A DNA stretch of 64,000 nucleotides from Kitasatospora sp. Root107 (GCF_001424875.1 NZ_LMCT01000002.1:168324-232323), one strand, 5' to 3'. Positions 24,293-33,382 are shown, counted from the first letter of the stretch. Numbers and translations: made by a program. The notes: generated by a model from the letters alone, not told the origin.

Positions 24293-24664
24293 ATGACCAC
24301 AGCGACATTTCTGACGCCCGCTCAGGCGGTCGAGGAGTCCGGGTTCAGTCTGGACACCCTGCGGTACTACGAGAAGATCGGGCTGCTGGGGGACGTCCAG
24401 CGGTCTGCCAGTGGGCACCGGCGGTTCAGTGCGGAGGACCTGGCCTGGCTCGGGGTGCTGCGGTGTCTGCGGGACACCGGGATGCCGATCTCGGAGATGC
24501 TGCACTTCGCCGAGCTGGTGCGGTCCGGGGACGGGACCTTCGCGGACCGACTGGCGCTGCTGGCCGCGCACGACGACCAGGTGGAGGAGCAGATCGCCAC
24601 CCTGCGCAGGCGGCAGCAGGTGATCCGGGACAAGATCGCGTACTACCGCGCGGCGTTGGCCTGA
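24293..24664 (+). CDS. MerR-family transcriptional regulator
   Basis: 123 residues from ATG 24293. Winged-helix signature ESGFSLDTLRYYEKIGLL, then GHRRFSAEDLAWLGVLRCLRDTGMPISEM, and a C-terminal dimerisation coiled coil (HDDQVEEQIATLRRRQQVI). No cysteines that would indicate a metal sensor are visible; it resembles the aldehyde/stress-responding branch. Its 3' end overlaps the convergent nitronate monooxygenase gene by 22 bases. Confidence 0.88.
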   Translation: MTTATFLTPAQAVEESGFSLDTLRYYEKIGLLGDVQRSASGHRRFSAEDLAWLGVLRCLRDTGMPISEMLHFAELVRSGDGTFADRLALLAAHDDQVEEQIATLRRRQQVIRDKIAYYRAALA

Positions 24665-25656
24665 GCCAGCAGTTCGGCGGTCAGCCCGGCGGCCGGGCCG
24701 GTGCGGGCCTGTCGGTGGCCGGTGCCGGCCCAGAGGTGCATCGCCGTCAGGTCGCCCCGGCGGGTGGCGGCGGCGCGCAGCGGCCTGGTGAGGTGGTGCA
24801 CCTCGGGGTAGCCGACCGGGGCGTACGGCTCGTACCGGTCGATGAAGGCGTTCCGCAGGCCCCGGGCGGGCCGGCCCGTGAAGGCCCGGGTCACCACGGT
24901 GCCGCCCCGGAGGGTGACCAGGGCCGCCTGGTGGTTCGGGTCGGCTCCGGACTCGTCGGTGCGCAGGTACGCCGTGCCGAGCTGGGCCGCGCTCGCGCCC
25001 GCGCGAAGGGCGGCGGCGATCCCGGCGCCGTCCGTCAGCCCGCCCGCTGCGATCAGCGGCAGCGCGGTCACCGTCCGTACGGCGGCGAGCAGTTCGGGCA
25101 GCGGGCTGGTGGACGGCACCGCCGACTGACGGTGAGTGCCCCGGTGGCCGCCGGCCTCCGGGCCCTGCACACAGAGCGCGTCCAGGCCGAGCAGCGTGGC
25201 GGCCCTGGCCTCCGCCGGGGTGGTGACGGTGCCGATCTGATAGCTGCCCACCGCGCGGAGCGCGGCGGCCTCGGCGGCCGAGGGCAGCCCGAAGGTGTAC
25301 GAGAGCACCGGCACCGGATCGGCGAGCAGCAGCTCCAGCTTGGCCTCCCAGTCGTCCCGGTCCGGGCCGATCCGCTCGGGCAGGTCGACGCCGTGCCGGA
25401 CGGCCTCGGGCCGCAGCCGCTCCCGGTAGGCGGCCACCGCCGCCGGATCGGCGGGTGCCTCCGGGACGAAGAGGTTCACTCCGAACGGACGGTCCGTCAG
25501 CTTCCCGGTCGCACCGATCGCGGCGGCCAGCGCGGCCGCACTCAGATAGCCCGCAGGCAGCAGGCCGAGCCCGCCGCCCTCGTTCACCGCCGCCACCAGC
25601 TCGGGGGTGGTGGCGCCGCCGGCCATCGGCGCGGCGATGACCACGGGCAGCTTCAT
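24643..25656 (-). CDS. nitronate monooxygenase / NPD-type FMN flavoprotein
   Basis: 337 residues from ATG 25656. A TIM-barrel flavoprotein with APMAGGATTPELVAAVNEGGGLGLL at the N-terminus and VQGPEAGGHRG at the phosphate-binding region, where the His is the usual catalytic base. LIAAGGLTDGAGIAAALRAGASAAQLGTAYL is the FMN-binding motif. The family oxidises propionate-3-nitronate or acts on related substrates. It overlaps the upstream TetR gene by ATGA, so that regulator probably controls it. Confidence 0.88.
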   Translation of the reverse strand: MKLPVVIAAPMAGGATTPELVAAVNEGGGLGLLPAGYLSAAALAAAIGATGKLTDRPFGVNLFVPEAPADPAAVAAYRERLRPEAVRHGVDLPERIGPDRDDWEAKLELLLADPVPVLSYTFGLPSAAEAAALRAVGSYQIGTVTTPAEARAATLLGLDALCVQGPEAGGHRGTHRQSAVPSTSPLPELLAAVRTVTALPLIAAGGLTDGAGIAAALRAGASAAQLGTAYLRTDESGADPNHQAALVTLRGGTVVTRAFTGRPARGLRNAFIDRYEPYAPVGYPEVHHLTRPLRAAATRRGDLTAMHLWAGTGHRQARTGPAAGLTAELLAQANAAR

Positions 25657-26336
25657 CGGGACACTCCGGTGCGGTCGGCGGTGCGGGCCAGCGCGATCCG
25701 TCCGGCGGTGCAGCCCGCCAGCCGGAGGGCCGCATCGGCGATTGCGGGGGCCACCTCGGCGGCGGTGCGGGCCGGGTTCTCCCTGGCCGTGGCCACCCCG
25801 CCCTCGACCAGGCCGAGCAGCAGGTCGGTCCGCAGCTCCCGGTCCGACGGCAGGTCGGCGGCCTGGCCAAGCCGGGCCAGCAGCTCGCCGTAGACGGCCC
25901 GCAGCTCCGCCCTGGTCCGGCGGAAGTCCAGGAACCGGTCGCCCCGCACCTCGGGCAGCTGGTAGAGCGCACCGAGGTTGTAGAGCCCGCCGAACAGCAG
26001 CTCCGAGTCGTACCGGGCCAGCCGCCAGAGCGCGGCGGCCGGGTCGAGCCCGGGGTCGGCGAGCAGCGTCCGGCCGAAGGCCAGCGAGGGTTCGACCGTG
26101 CTCTCCAGCAGCGTGGCGAGCAGGTCCTCCTTGCGGGCGAAGTAGTGGTACATCGACGCCTGCCGCAGCCCCGCCAGCTCGGCCACCGCCCTGGTGGTGG
26201 TCGCGGCGTACCCGTTCCGGGTGAACAGCGCGGCGGCGGCCGCCAACACCTGCTCCCGGCCGGACAGTTCGCTGTTCGACGGCCCGGCGGCACGCGGCCG
26301 CCCCACCCGGGGCCTCGGGAACGCGGTACCTGACAC
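25653..26336 (-). CDS. TetR-family transcriptional regulator
   Basis: About 227 residues; GTG 26336 is the likeliest start, though its ribosome binding site is weak. The helix-turn-helix reads REQVLAAAAALFTRNGYAATTTRAVAELAGLRQASMYHYFARKEDLLATLL, a textbook TetR N-terminus. The C-terminal ligand domain is unassigned. It precedes and overlaps (ATGA) the nitronate monooxygenase gene, so the two form an operon. Confidence 0.88.
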   Translation of the reverse strand: MSGTAFPRPRVGRPRAAGPSNSELSGREQVLAAAAALFTRNGYAATTTRAVAELAGLRQASMYHYFARKEDLLATLLESTVEPSLAFGRTLLADPGLDPAAALWRLARYDSELLFGGLYNLGALYQLPEVRGDRFLDFRRTRAELRAVYGELLARLGQAADLPSDRELRTDLLLGLVEGGVATARENPARTAAEVAPAIADAALRLAGCTAGRIALARTADRTGVSR

Positions 26337-26404
26337 CTCGTGATCATCGCACAGCACGTTCCCGCGGCGGCCGCGCTCCGACGCAGGGTCCAGGACTCTC
26401 CGGC

Positions 26405-27037
26405 TCAGGCCGGCCGGATCAGCCCGCTGGTCAGACCCGAGGCGATCGCGGCCGTCCGGCTGTCCACGCCGAGCTTGTCGTAGATGTGCACCAGGTGGGT
26501 CTTGACCGTCGCCTCGCTGATGAACAGCCGCTTGGAGATCTGCTTGTTGGCCAGCCCGAGCGCCAGCAGCTGGAGGATCTCCGCCTCGCGCGGCGACAGC
26601 GTCGGCCGCCCGGCCCGGACCCGCCCGAGCAGCCGGGCCGCGACCGGCGGCGCCAGCACCGTCTCGCCCCGGGCGGCGGCCCGGACCGCCGCCGCCACCT
26701 CCTCCGGCGGGGCGTCCTTGAGCAGATAACCCGTCGCACCCGCCTCGACCGCCGCCAGGATGTCGGCGTCGGTGCTGTAGGTGGTGAGGATCAGCACGGC
26801 GGGCGGATCGGGCAGCGCGGTGATCCGCCGGGTGGCCTCCACCCCGTGCATCCCGGCGCCCATCTGAAGGTCCATCAGCACCACGTCGGGGCGCTGCGCC
26901 AGCTCCGCCAGCACCCGCAGCGCCTCCGCACCGTCGGCCGCCTCGCCCACCGCCTCCAGCTCGGGCAGGTCGTCCACCATCGCGCGCAGCCCGCGCCGCA
27001 CCACCGGGTGGTCGTCCACCAACAGCACCCGGATCAC
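26405..27037 (-). CDS. LuxR/NarL-type response regulator
   Basis: 210 residues from GTG 27037. The receiver domain has acidic pocket D8-D9 and phosphoacceptor D56 (VVLMDLQM). The C-terminal LuxR helix-turn-helix is PTLSPREAEILQLLALGLANKQISKRLFISEATVKTHL. The start overlaps the histidine kinase stop by GTGA. The likely target is the divergent ABC transporter at 28431-30193. Confidence 0.93.
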   Translation of the reverse strand: MIRVLLVDDHPVVRRGLRAMVDDLPELEAVGEAADGAEALRVLAELAQRPDVVLMDLQMGAGMHGVEATRRITALPDPPAVLILTTYSTDADILAAVEAGATGYLLKDAPPEEVAAAVRAAARGETVLAPPVAARLLGRVRAGRPTLSPREAEILQLLALGLANKQISKRLFISEATVKTHLVHIYDKLGVDSRTAAIASGLTSGLIRPA

Positions 27038-28251
27038 TGCGCACCAGCCTCCGTCAGCACGGCCTCGGCCGTCTCGATCGTCCGCAGCGGCAGCGAGACC
27101 GCCACCACCGTCCCCTCGCCCGGCGCCGACTCCACCGTCAGCCGCCCGCCCAGTGCCGCGATCCGCTCGCGCATCCCGTGCAGGCCGAACCGCCGGCCCT
27201 CACCCGAGGGCAGCGCGAGCGGATCGAAGCCCACCCCGTCGTCGAAGACGTCCAGGGTCACCTCGTCGTCCAGATAGGTCAGTGTGACGGCAACCGCCTC
27301 GGCCCGGGCGTGCCGGGCCGCGTTGGCCAGCGCCTCCTGGGTCAGCCGGAGCAGCGCGACCTCCGCCTCCACCGGCAGGGGGTACGGCTCGCCGTCCAGG
27401 TGGAACACCACGCTCTGGGCATCGGCCAGCCGCCGCAGCGCCTCGGTCAGTGTCACCCCGTCCAGCGCGGGCGGGGTGAGCGCGTGCACGAACCGGCGGG
27501 CCTCCGCGAGATTGGCCGAGGCCGTCCGCCCGACCTCGGCGATCCGCTCCCGGGCCGCGCCCGGGTCGGCCGACAGCGCGGACTCCGCCGAGCGGGCCAG
27601 CAGCACGATGCTGGACAGCCCCTGCGCCAGGGTGTCGTGGATCTCCCGGGCCAGCCGCTGACGCTCCGCCAGCCGGCCGGCCTCGCGCTGGGTGGCGGCC
27701 AGCTCGTCCCTGGCCCGGACCAGGTCGTCGATCAGCCGCTGCCGCTCCCGGCTCTCCCGGTACAGCGCCGCGTAGCCGTACGCGGTGAGCAGCGCGACCA
27801 CCGCGCCCGCCACCGGACCGAGCACCTTCGCGGTGGTCAGCCCGCCCTCGGTGCCCGCCTGCGCGGCCACCACCACCACGGTGAGCGCGCCCACCGCGGC
27901 GACAGCCCAGCGCACCGGCAGCAGGTGCAGACAGACGAAGTACAGCGGGAAGGCCAGGTAGCAGAACTCGGGGTGCCGGAGCGTCAGACCGATCCAGAGC
28001 AGCAGCACCGCGCCGAGCCAGAGCCCGGCCCACAGCCGGGTGGTGCGCACCGGTGCGAGAGCGCCGCCGCTGAGGTAGACCGCCGCGAGCAGGATCGCGG
28101 TGAGCAGCGCGCCTGGCCCGAGCCCGCCGTCGGCCACGCCCCGGGCGACCAGCACCACCAGCAGGGCCAGGAACAGGCCGTGCAGGGCGAGGTTCATCAG
28201 CCGCAGCGCGGGCGTGTTCCCGGAGTGGCCGGGCGGTTCGGTACTGGTCAC
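27034..28251 (-). CDS. NarL-type sensor histidine kinase
   Basis: 405 residues from GTG 28251. About five hydrophobic helices span residues 15-165. A coiled linker and a HisKA_3 dimerisation domain follow, with phosphoacceptor His in REIHDTLAQG near residue 204. The ATPase domain shows ALANAARHA (N box) and DDGVGFDP (G1). It belongs to the membrane-sensing DesK/LiaS-like kinases. It is coupled to the response regulator and divergent from an ABC exporter, the common arrangement for drug or envelope-stress sensing. Confidence 0.92.
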   Translation of the reverse strand: MTSTEPPGHSGNTPALRLMNLALHGLFLALLVVLVARGVADGGLGPGALLTAILLAAVYLSGGALAPVRTTRLWAGLWLGAVLLLWIGLTLRHPEFCYLAFPLYFVCLHLLPVRWAVAAVGALTVVVVAAQAGTEGGLTTAKVLGPVAGAVVALLTAYGYAALYRESRERQRLIDDLVRARDELAATQREAGRLAERQRLAREIHDTLAQGLSSIVLLARSAESALSADPGAARERIAEVGRTASANLAEARRFVHALTPPALDGVTLTEALRRLADAQSVVFHLDGEPYPLPVEAEVALLRLTQEALANAARHARAEAVAVTLTYLDDEVTLDVFDDGVGFDPLALPSGEGRRFGLHGMRERIAALGGRLTVESAPGEGTVVAVSLPLRTIETAEAVLTEAGAQ

Positions 28252-28430
28252 GCCTTCCGAGAGTACGGGGTGCGGGCCCCCGGTCCGGCCGCCACGGCAT
28301 CAACCGTTCGATGTATTCCTGGCTGCATCCCCCGCACGAGTGGAGTCCCCCTCCTCTCCCTGATGGAATCGGGGCCGCGCGCCGACAGGGTTGAGGAGTC
28401 TCAGAAAATCTCCGTACCGGGAAGGCCACC

Positions 28431-29501
28431 GTGTTCGTCGCACTCCGTGACATCCGCTTCGCCAAGGGGCGGTTCGCCCTGATGGGGGCGGTGGTCACCT
28501 TGATAACCACCCTGGTCGTCTTCCTCTACGGGCTGACCGGCGGGCTCGCCTCCGCCGCCTCCTCCACCGTCGCCGACCTGCCGGCCGACCAGATCGTCTT
28601 CGGCGCTCCCGCCGGGGCCACGCCGACCGTCTCGTTCAGCAGCAGCACCGTGTCGTCCGACCAGGCCGCGGCGTTCGCCGCCGCCCCGGGCGTCGAGTCG
28701 GTGCAGCCGCTGGGCATCTCGATGACCCGGCTGACCGCCAGCGACACGGCCGCCTCGGTCAGCGTGGTCGGCGCCCCGGCCGGGCTGCTGCCCCCGCTGG
28801 AGTCCGGCACCGCCCCGACGGACGGTCAGATCGCGGTCGGCGCCGACACCGCCGCCGAGTACCACCTGACGGTCGGTGAGCAGGTCAATGTCGGCCCGCG
28901 CACGGTCACCGTCTCCGGCCTGACCGCCGAGCGCTCCTACAGTCACGCCCCGACGGTGTGGACCACCGTCGCCACCTGGGAGCAGGTCAGCGGCCAGACC
29001 CAGCCGACCGCCCTGGCACTGACCACCTCGGATGCGGACCTCGGCGCGCTGGACGCGGCGCAGGGCACCGAGACCGTCTCGCTCGGCGACTCGCTGGCCG
29101 GCATCAACGGGTACTCCGCCGAGCAGGGCAGCCTGCAGATGATCCAGGGCTTCCTGTTCGCGGTCAGCGCGCTGGTGGTCGGGGCCTTCTTCACGGTCTG
29201 GACGGTCCAGCGCAAGCCCGACATCGCGGTGCTCAAGGCGGTCGGCGCGAGCAGCGGTTACCTGGTCCGGGACGCGTTGGCGCAGGCCGCCGCCGTGCTG
29301 CTCGGCGGTGCGCTGCTGGGCGGCGCGATCGGCGGGGCGGGCGGGCTGCTGGCCGCCGCCACCGTCCCGTTCGACGTCAGCCTGGCGAGTGTGGGCGTCC
29401 CGGTCGCGGTGATGGTCCTGCTCGGCCTGCTCGGCGCCGCACTCGCCGTCCGCCGCATCACCTCCGTCGACCCGCTGGCCGCGCTTGGAGCCAACCGATG
29501 A
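28431..29501 (+). CDS. FtsX/MacB-type ABC transporter permease
   Basis: 356 residues from GTG 28431, with GGAAGG upstream. One N-terminal membrane helix (LMGAVVTLITTLVVFLYGL), a large extracytoplasmic domain to about residue 235, then three helices (MIQGFLFAVSALVVGAFFTVW, AVLLGGALLGGAIGGAGGLL, VAVMVLLGLLGAALAV). This is the FtsX-like pattern of exporters or mechanotransmission complexes. Its stop overlaps the ATPase start by ATGA. Confidence 0.9.
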   Translation: MFVALRDIRFAKGRFALMGAVVTLITTLVVFLYGLTGGLASAASSTVADLPADQIVFGAPAGATPTVSFSSSTVSSDQAAAFAAAPGVESVQPLGISMTRLTASDTAASVSVVGAPAGLLPPLESGTAPTDGQIAVGADTAAEYHLTVGEQVNVGPRTVTVSGLTAERSYSHAPTVWTTVATWEQVSGQTQPTALALTTSDADLGALDAAQGTETVSLGDSLAGINGYSAEQGSLQMIQGFLFAVSALVVGAFFTVWTVQRKPDIAVLKAVGASSGYLVRDALAQAAAVLLGGALLGGAIGGAGGLLAAATVPFDVSLASVGVPVAVMVLLGLLGAALAVRRITSVDPLAALGANR

Positions 29502-30193
29502 CCACCACCGTCCAGTCCACCCGCACCGGCCTCGCCCTGCGCGACGTCACCCTCACCTACCCCGACGGCGAAGCCCGGCTGACCGCCCTCGACCAGGTCT
29601 CGCTCTCGGTCGCGCCCGGTGAGTTCACGGCGGTGGCCGGGCCCTCCGGCTCCGGCAAGTCCTCGCTGCTGGCGGTGGCCGCCACCCTGCTCCGCCCGGA
29701 CAGCGGCTCGGTGCTGATCGACGGTCAGGAGGTCGACGCACTGGGCGAGAAGGCCCGCTCGGCGCTGCGCCGGGAGCGGCTGGGGATCGTCTTCCAGCAG
29801 TCCAACCTGCTCGCCTCGCTGACGGCGGTGGAGCAGCTGCTGGTCCTGGAGTCCGTCCGTGGTGGCAAGCCCCGGGCCGCCCGCGAGCGGGCCGAGGCCC
29901 TGCTCGCCTCGGTCGGCCTGGACGCGTCCAAGCAGCGCCGCCGCCCGCACCAGCTCTCCGGCGGCGAGCGCCAGCGGGTCAACATCGCCCGCGCCCTCTT
30001 CGGCGAGCCCTCCGTCCTGCTGGTCGACGAGCCCACCTCGGCCCTGGACCACGAGCGCGGCGCCCAGATCGTCGACCTGCTCGCCACCATCACCCGCGAG
30101 CACCGCACCGCCACGGTGATGGTCACCCACGACCGCGACCTGCTGACCCGGGTCGACCGGGTCCTGGAGATGCACGACGGCCGGCTGGTCTAG
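29498..30193 (+). CDS. MacB/LolD-type ABC transporter ATPase
   Basis: 231 residues from ATG 29498 (MTTTVQSTRTGLAL). Walker A GPSGSGKSS, Q-loop VFQQSNLL, signature LSGGERQR, Walker B VLLVDEPTSALD, and H-loop THD. It partners the FtsX-type permease. Its TAG stop shares the tetranucleotide CTAG with the stop of the convergent Uma2-like gene. Regulation by the adjacent divergent two-component system is likely but inferred. Confidence 0.93.
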   Translation: MTTTVQSTRTGLALRDVTLTYPDGEARLTALDQVSLSVAPGEFTAVAGPSGSGKSSLLAVAATLLRPDSGSVLIDGQEVDALGEKARSALRRERLGIVFQQSNLLASLTAVEQLLVLESVRGGKPRAARERAEALLASVGLDASKQRRRPHQLSGGERQRVNIARALFGEPSVLLVDEPTSALDHERGAQIVDLLATITREHRTATVMVTHDRDLLTRVDRVLEMHDGRLV

Positions 30194-30777
30194 CCCTTCT
30201 CGCCCAGCACGCCGTCCACCGAGAGCGTCACGGCTGCCCCGATCGACTCGGGCAGCGTGAAGCTCTGGCCCCGGTGGTGGACGGCGTGCACGCGGTACTC
30301 CCCGTCGGAGGGGTCGGTGAGCACCATGACCTTCTCGTTCTTCCGGTCGACGATCACGTAGACCGGGATGCCCGCCCCGGCGTAGGCGGCGGGCTTCTTC
30401 TTCAGGTCGTCGCTGAGGTTGCTGGAGGTCACCTCGAGCACCATGCGGAAGATCGCGGGGTCGTAGCAGTTGAACGCCACTCCGTGGTCAAGGTAGTCGG
30501 CATCCACAACGGCCAGATCAGGGACGGCGTAGTCCGAGGGGCCGTCCGGCAACCAGAGTCCGACGGCCTGGATGACCTTGCTCGCCTCCCCGTGCAGCCC
30601 CGCCGCGCTGAGGGCGAGTACGAGGTCCGTCAGGGAGACGCCATGCGGGCCGTCAGCAGGTGGTGTCACGGTGATCTGGCCCCCGATGATCTCGACCCGG
30701 TAACCGATCAGTTCGTCGGACATCCTGTCAGCGACCTCGAGCAACGTCGGGTGCTGCTCAACTGCTGCTGCGGACAT
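30190..30777 (-). CDS. Uma2 family (DUF820) protein, restriction-endonuclease-like fold
   Basis: 195 residues from ATG 30777, with GGAGGA upstream. The Uma2 pattern is clear: RVEIIGGQITVTPPADGPHG, then VPDLAVVDADYLD, VLEVTSSNLSDDLKKKPAAYAGAGIPVYVIVD. The D...E-x-T...K arrangement fits a PD-(D/E)xK nuclease-like core. Such genes are abundant in streptomycetes, and their function is unproven. It is not obviously part of a toxin-antitoxin pair. Confidence 0.87.
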   Translation of the reverse strand: MSAAAVEQHPTLLEVADRMSDELIGYRVEIIGGQITVTPPADGPHGVSLTDLVLALSAAGLHGEASKVIQAVGLWLPDGPSDYAVPDLAVVDADYLDHGVAFNCYDPAIFRMVLEVTSSNLSDDLKKKPAAYAGAGIPVYVIVDRKNEKVMVLTDPSDGEYRVHAVHHRGQSFTLPESIGAAVTLSVDGVLGEKG

Positions 30778-30877
30778 GGTTTCCTCCGGCTGGCCGGTGT
30801 CGAGAGCATCATCGTAGAACGCCACCGCCCGGCGCGACCTCGCGCCGGGCGATTCACCTGAACGGGAACGGACCGCC

Positions 30878-31612
30878 TCAGACCGCCGGGTAGCGGTCCG
30901 CGAGGTCGCCGTAGCCGCCGGCCTGCCAGATCCGGCGGCGGAACTCCTGGAGGCTGAGCGCTCGGGCGGGTTCGCCCGGGGTGGGCGGGAAGTGGGCTGT
31001 GGCGCAGCGGGCGCAGTACCAGGCCTGGGCCCAGAGTTCCTCGGCGGCGGGGCGGCCGGCCAGCCGGGTGCGGAGCGCTGCCTTGCGGCTTGCGGCCAGA
31101 ACGAACAGCAGCACCGCCGCGAGCAGGGCGAACCCGGAGATCCAGCCGAGGAAGGCCAGGTCGGGGTGGTCCGCCGAGGCCGACGAGCCGGCGTCGGCGT
31201 AGGTCCAGGTCCGCACGCCGTCCACCTCCACCCAGCCGGTGACGCCCCGCCCGTAGCCCTGCGGCCTGGCGGCCGGGGCGGGGTCGTCGGCGAACCACCG
31301 GCCGCCGAGCGCACCGCCGATGAAGGTGCCGACGGCGATGAACAGGGCGAACACCCCGAGGGCGATGAACCCCGCGGCCTTCGCCACAGTGGCCGCGCCC
31401 AGCAGCGGTACGGGCGAGAGGGCGTCCGACACCGCCGTGGTGACCGTGCGGGTGACGGTGGTCGAGCGGCCGTCCTGGTCCCGGGCGGGGACCAGGACGC
31501 GGTCGCGCCCGGCCAGGTGGACGGCCGGGACTCTCTTCACCTCGTCCGTCAGGCCGCAGCTCGGGCAGGGCACCAGGGTGTGCCCCGGTCTGTCGTCATG
31601 GATCTCAACCAT
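30878..31612 (-). CDS. zinc-ribbon membrane protein, unknown function
   Basis: 244 residues from ATG 31612, behind a run of G. The N-terminus holds CPSCG, and a second pair CARC lies near residue 195, so one zinc site could be built from both ends. Two membrane helices (AAGFIALGVFALFIAVGTFIG near 80-100, FALLAAVLLFVLAA near 160-175) bracket an extracytoplasmic segment (TYADAGSSASADHPD). If both helices cross the membrane, both CxxC motifs face the cytoplasm. I do not recognise the family. Confidence 0.65.
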   Translation of the reverse strand: MVEIHDDRPGHTLVPCPSCGLTDEVKRVPAVHLAGRDRVLVPARDQDGRSTTVTRTVTTAVSDALSPVPLLGAATVAKAAGFIALGVFALFIAVGTFIGGALGGRWFADDPAPAARPQGYGRGVTGWVEVDGVRTWTYADAGSSASADHPDLAFLGWISGFALLAAVLLFVLAASRKAALRTRLAGRPAAEELWAQAWYCARCATAHFPPTPGEPARALSLQEFRRRIWQAGGYGDLADRYPAV

Positions 31613-31702
31613 CTGTCCCCCCGTAGACCCGGCCGGGAGTCCGGCCGCTGATCATCTGCGCAGACGCTACAGGGGGCCGGCCGGTTGCAACCCGACGGAC
31701 CG

Positions 31703-32413
31703 TCAGCGCGCACCGAGGCGCAGAGCCGGCTGCTCGGCAGCTGCGGCCTCCACGCCGGCCGCCCAGAGCGAGCGGACGTGGCCGAGGTGTTCGGCCATGC
31801 AGGTCTCGGCGGCCTCGGCGTTGCCCGCGATCATCAGGTCGAGCAGGGTGAGGTGCTCCTCCGCGGAGGAGACCAGCTCGCCGCGCTGGTCCAGGCGGTT
31901 GAGGCCGTAGAGACGGGAGCGCTTGCGGAGGTCACCGACCACGTCGACCAGCCGGGCGTTGCCGGCCAGGCCGAGCAGCGAGAGGTGGAACTGGCGGTCC
32001 GCCTCCAGGTAGCCGATCAGGTCGTGCTTGCGGGCGGCCGCGACGATGGCGTGGGCCTCGGGGCGGAGCGCTTCGAGCTGGTCCCGGTCGGCGGTGCGGG
32101 TGACCCGGCCGATGGTGGGGACCTCGATCAGGGCGCGGATCTCGGTGTAGTCGTCGAGGTCGCGCTCGGTCAGCTCGGTGACCCGGAAGCCCTTGTTGCG
32201 GACCGCCTCGACCAGACCTTCACGGGCCAGGTCGAGCATCGCCTCCCGGACGGGGGTGGCGGAGACGCCGAAGTCGGCGGCCAGCGCGGGCGCCGAGTAG
32301 ACGACGCCGGGGCGGAGCTCGCCGGAGATCAGGGCAGCCCGAAGGGCGTGGGCGACCTGGTCGCGCAGGCGCTCCTGGACGGAGATGAGGGCGCGGGGCT
32401 TGAGGTCCGCCAT
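31703..32413 (-). CDS. GntR/FadR-family regulator, probable controller of the hydroxyproline genes
   Basis: 236 residues from ATG 32413, with GGAGGA upstream. The GntR winged helix lies in the first 75 residues (SGELRPGVVYSAPALAADFGVSATPVREAMLDLAREGLV). An FCD ligand domain follows with histidines in DRQFHLSLL, EEHLTLL and AEHLGHVR, matching the usual metal-binding triad. Position at the end of the hydroxyproline cluster, on the same strand, and the operator-like sequence 34 bases before its start suggest autoregulation and control of the neighbouring genes. The inducer may be a hydroxyproline isomer or pathway intermediate. Confidence 0.9.
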   Translation of the reverse strand: MADLKPRALISVQERLRDQVAHALRAALISGELRPGVVYSAPALAADFGVSATPVREAMLDLAREGLVEAVRNKGFRVTELTERDLDDYTEIRALIEVPTIGRVTRTADRDQLEALRPEAHAIVAAARKHDLIGYLEADRQFHLSLLGLAGNARLVDVVGDLRKRSRLYGLNRLDQRGELVSSAEEHLTLLDLMIAGNAEAAETCMAEHLGHVRSLWAAGVEAAAAEQPALRLGAR

Positions 32414-32444
32414 GGTGTTCCTCCGGGTGGCTTAGCAGGACACC

Positions 32445-32460
32445 ATTGTACAATGTCACG
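32445..32460. promoter_or_regulatory. site F: ATTGTACAAT palindrome fused to a TGTGA-type element
   Basis: ATTGTACAAT (32445-32454) is a perfect palindrome of the kind bound by FadR-type regulators. It overlaps the reverse-strand element CGTGACATTGTACA (32447-32460), a member of the six-site family. It lies 34 bases before the GntR start, in the 69-base gap behind the reductase gene. Confidence 0.6.
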
Positions 32461-32482
32461 TTACGTTGATTTGTAAAGCAAT

Positions 32483-33382
32483 TCAGACGGAACTGCCCGC
32501 CTCGTACTGTGCCGCCGCCACCGCGAGGTCCTGCCAGGCCATCCCGACGCTCTTGAAGAAGCGCGGACGATCCGTGGGAACAACTGCCTTGCCGTTGACC
32601 AGTTCTGACAGGTTAGCAAGCCTGGATCCAGCCACACCAGGGATCAGCAGGTCGCCCGCCTCCCGGAGCGCGACCGAACGCGCCTCCACATAGAGCGCCG
32701 CCCGGTCGACCAACACCGTGTCCACCTCACGGGCCGTCGGTTCGTGCGAGCCTACCGCCGCCACCGCAGCGTGGTCCGGCACCAGCGCACCATCGAACAG
32801 CGGCTCCCGCGCCGTGGTGCAGCAGACCACCAGATCGGCCTCGGCCACCGCACCGGCATCGCCCGCCACCGCGTCGAGGCCGAGCCCCTGGGCGTACGTC
32901 ACCAGGGCGACCACCGGCTCGACCGACCGGCCGACCACGGTGACCCGGGTCAGCGGCCGGATCGCCAGCAGCGCGTCCAGGTGCGCGTACGCCTGCGGCC
33001 CGGAGCCGAACAGCACCAGGTGCGAGGCCTCCGGCACGGCCAGCAGGCGCAGGGCGAGCGCGGTGACGGCCGGGGTGCGCAGCGAGGTGAGCGCGATGCC
33101 GTCGAGCAGCGCGATCGGCTGCAGGGTCGGCCCGTCCAGCAGCAGGTAGCTGCCGGTGATCCGGGGCAGGCCCCGGGCCGCGTTGGCCGGGACCACGCCC
33201 GCGATCTTCACCCCCGCGTACGCGGTGTCGGCGGCCGGCATCAGCAGCAGCTCGCCCGCCGGGACGGGGATGTTGCTGCGGGCCGGGCACTCCTCCGGGT
33301 CGAGACCCTTGAGCAGCACGGCGGCCAGCGCGTCGACGGCCTGGCCGGGGGTGAGGGTGAGCGGGAGCTGAGCGATGGCCAT
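32483..33382 (-). CDS. ornithine cyclodeaminase/mu-crystallin family reductase, probable pyrroline-2-carboxylate reductase
   Basis: 299 residues from ATG 33382 (MAIAQLPLTLTP); its first base is the last base of the preceding stop. The Rossmann motif VLFGSGPQAYAH is near residue 126, and GVVPANAARGLPRI and SLRTPA are family landmarks. True ornithine cyclodeaminases and Pyr2C/ketimine reductases cannot be separated by eye. Sitting in a hydroxyproline cluster beside a proline-racemase-family gene, it fits Pyr2C reductase (LhpI type), which turns pyrroline-2-carboxylate, the dehydration product of trans-3-hydroxyproline, into L-proline. Confidence 0.8.
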   Translation of the reverse strand: MAIAQLPLTLTPGQAVDALAAVLLKGLDPEECPARSNIPVPAGELLLMPAADTAYAGVKIAGVVPANAARGLPRITGSYLLLDGPTLQPIALLDGIALTSLRTPAVTALALRLLAVPEASHLVLFGSGPQAYAHLDALLAIRPLTRVTVVGRSVEPVVALVTYAQGLGLDAVAGDAGAVAEADLVVCCTTAREPLFDGALVPDHAAVAAVGSHEPTAREVDTVLVDRAALYVEARSVALREAGDLLIPGVAGSRLANLSELVNGKAVVPTDRPRFFKSVGMAWQDLAVAAAQYEAGSSV

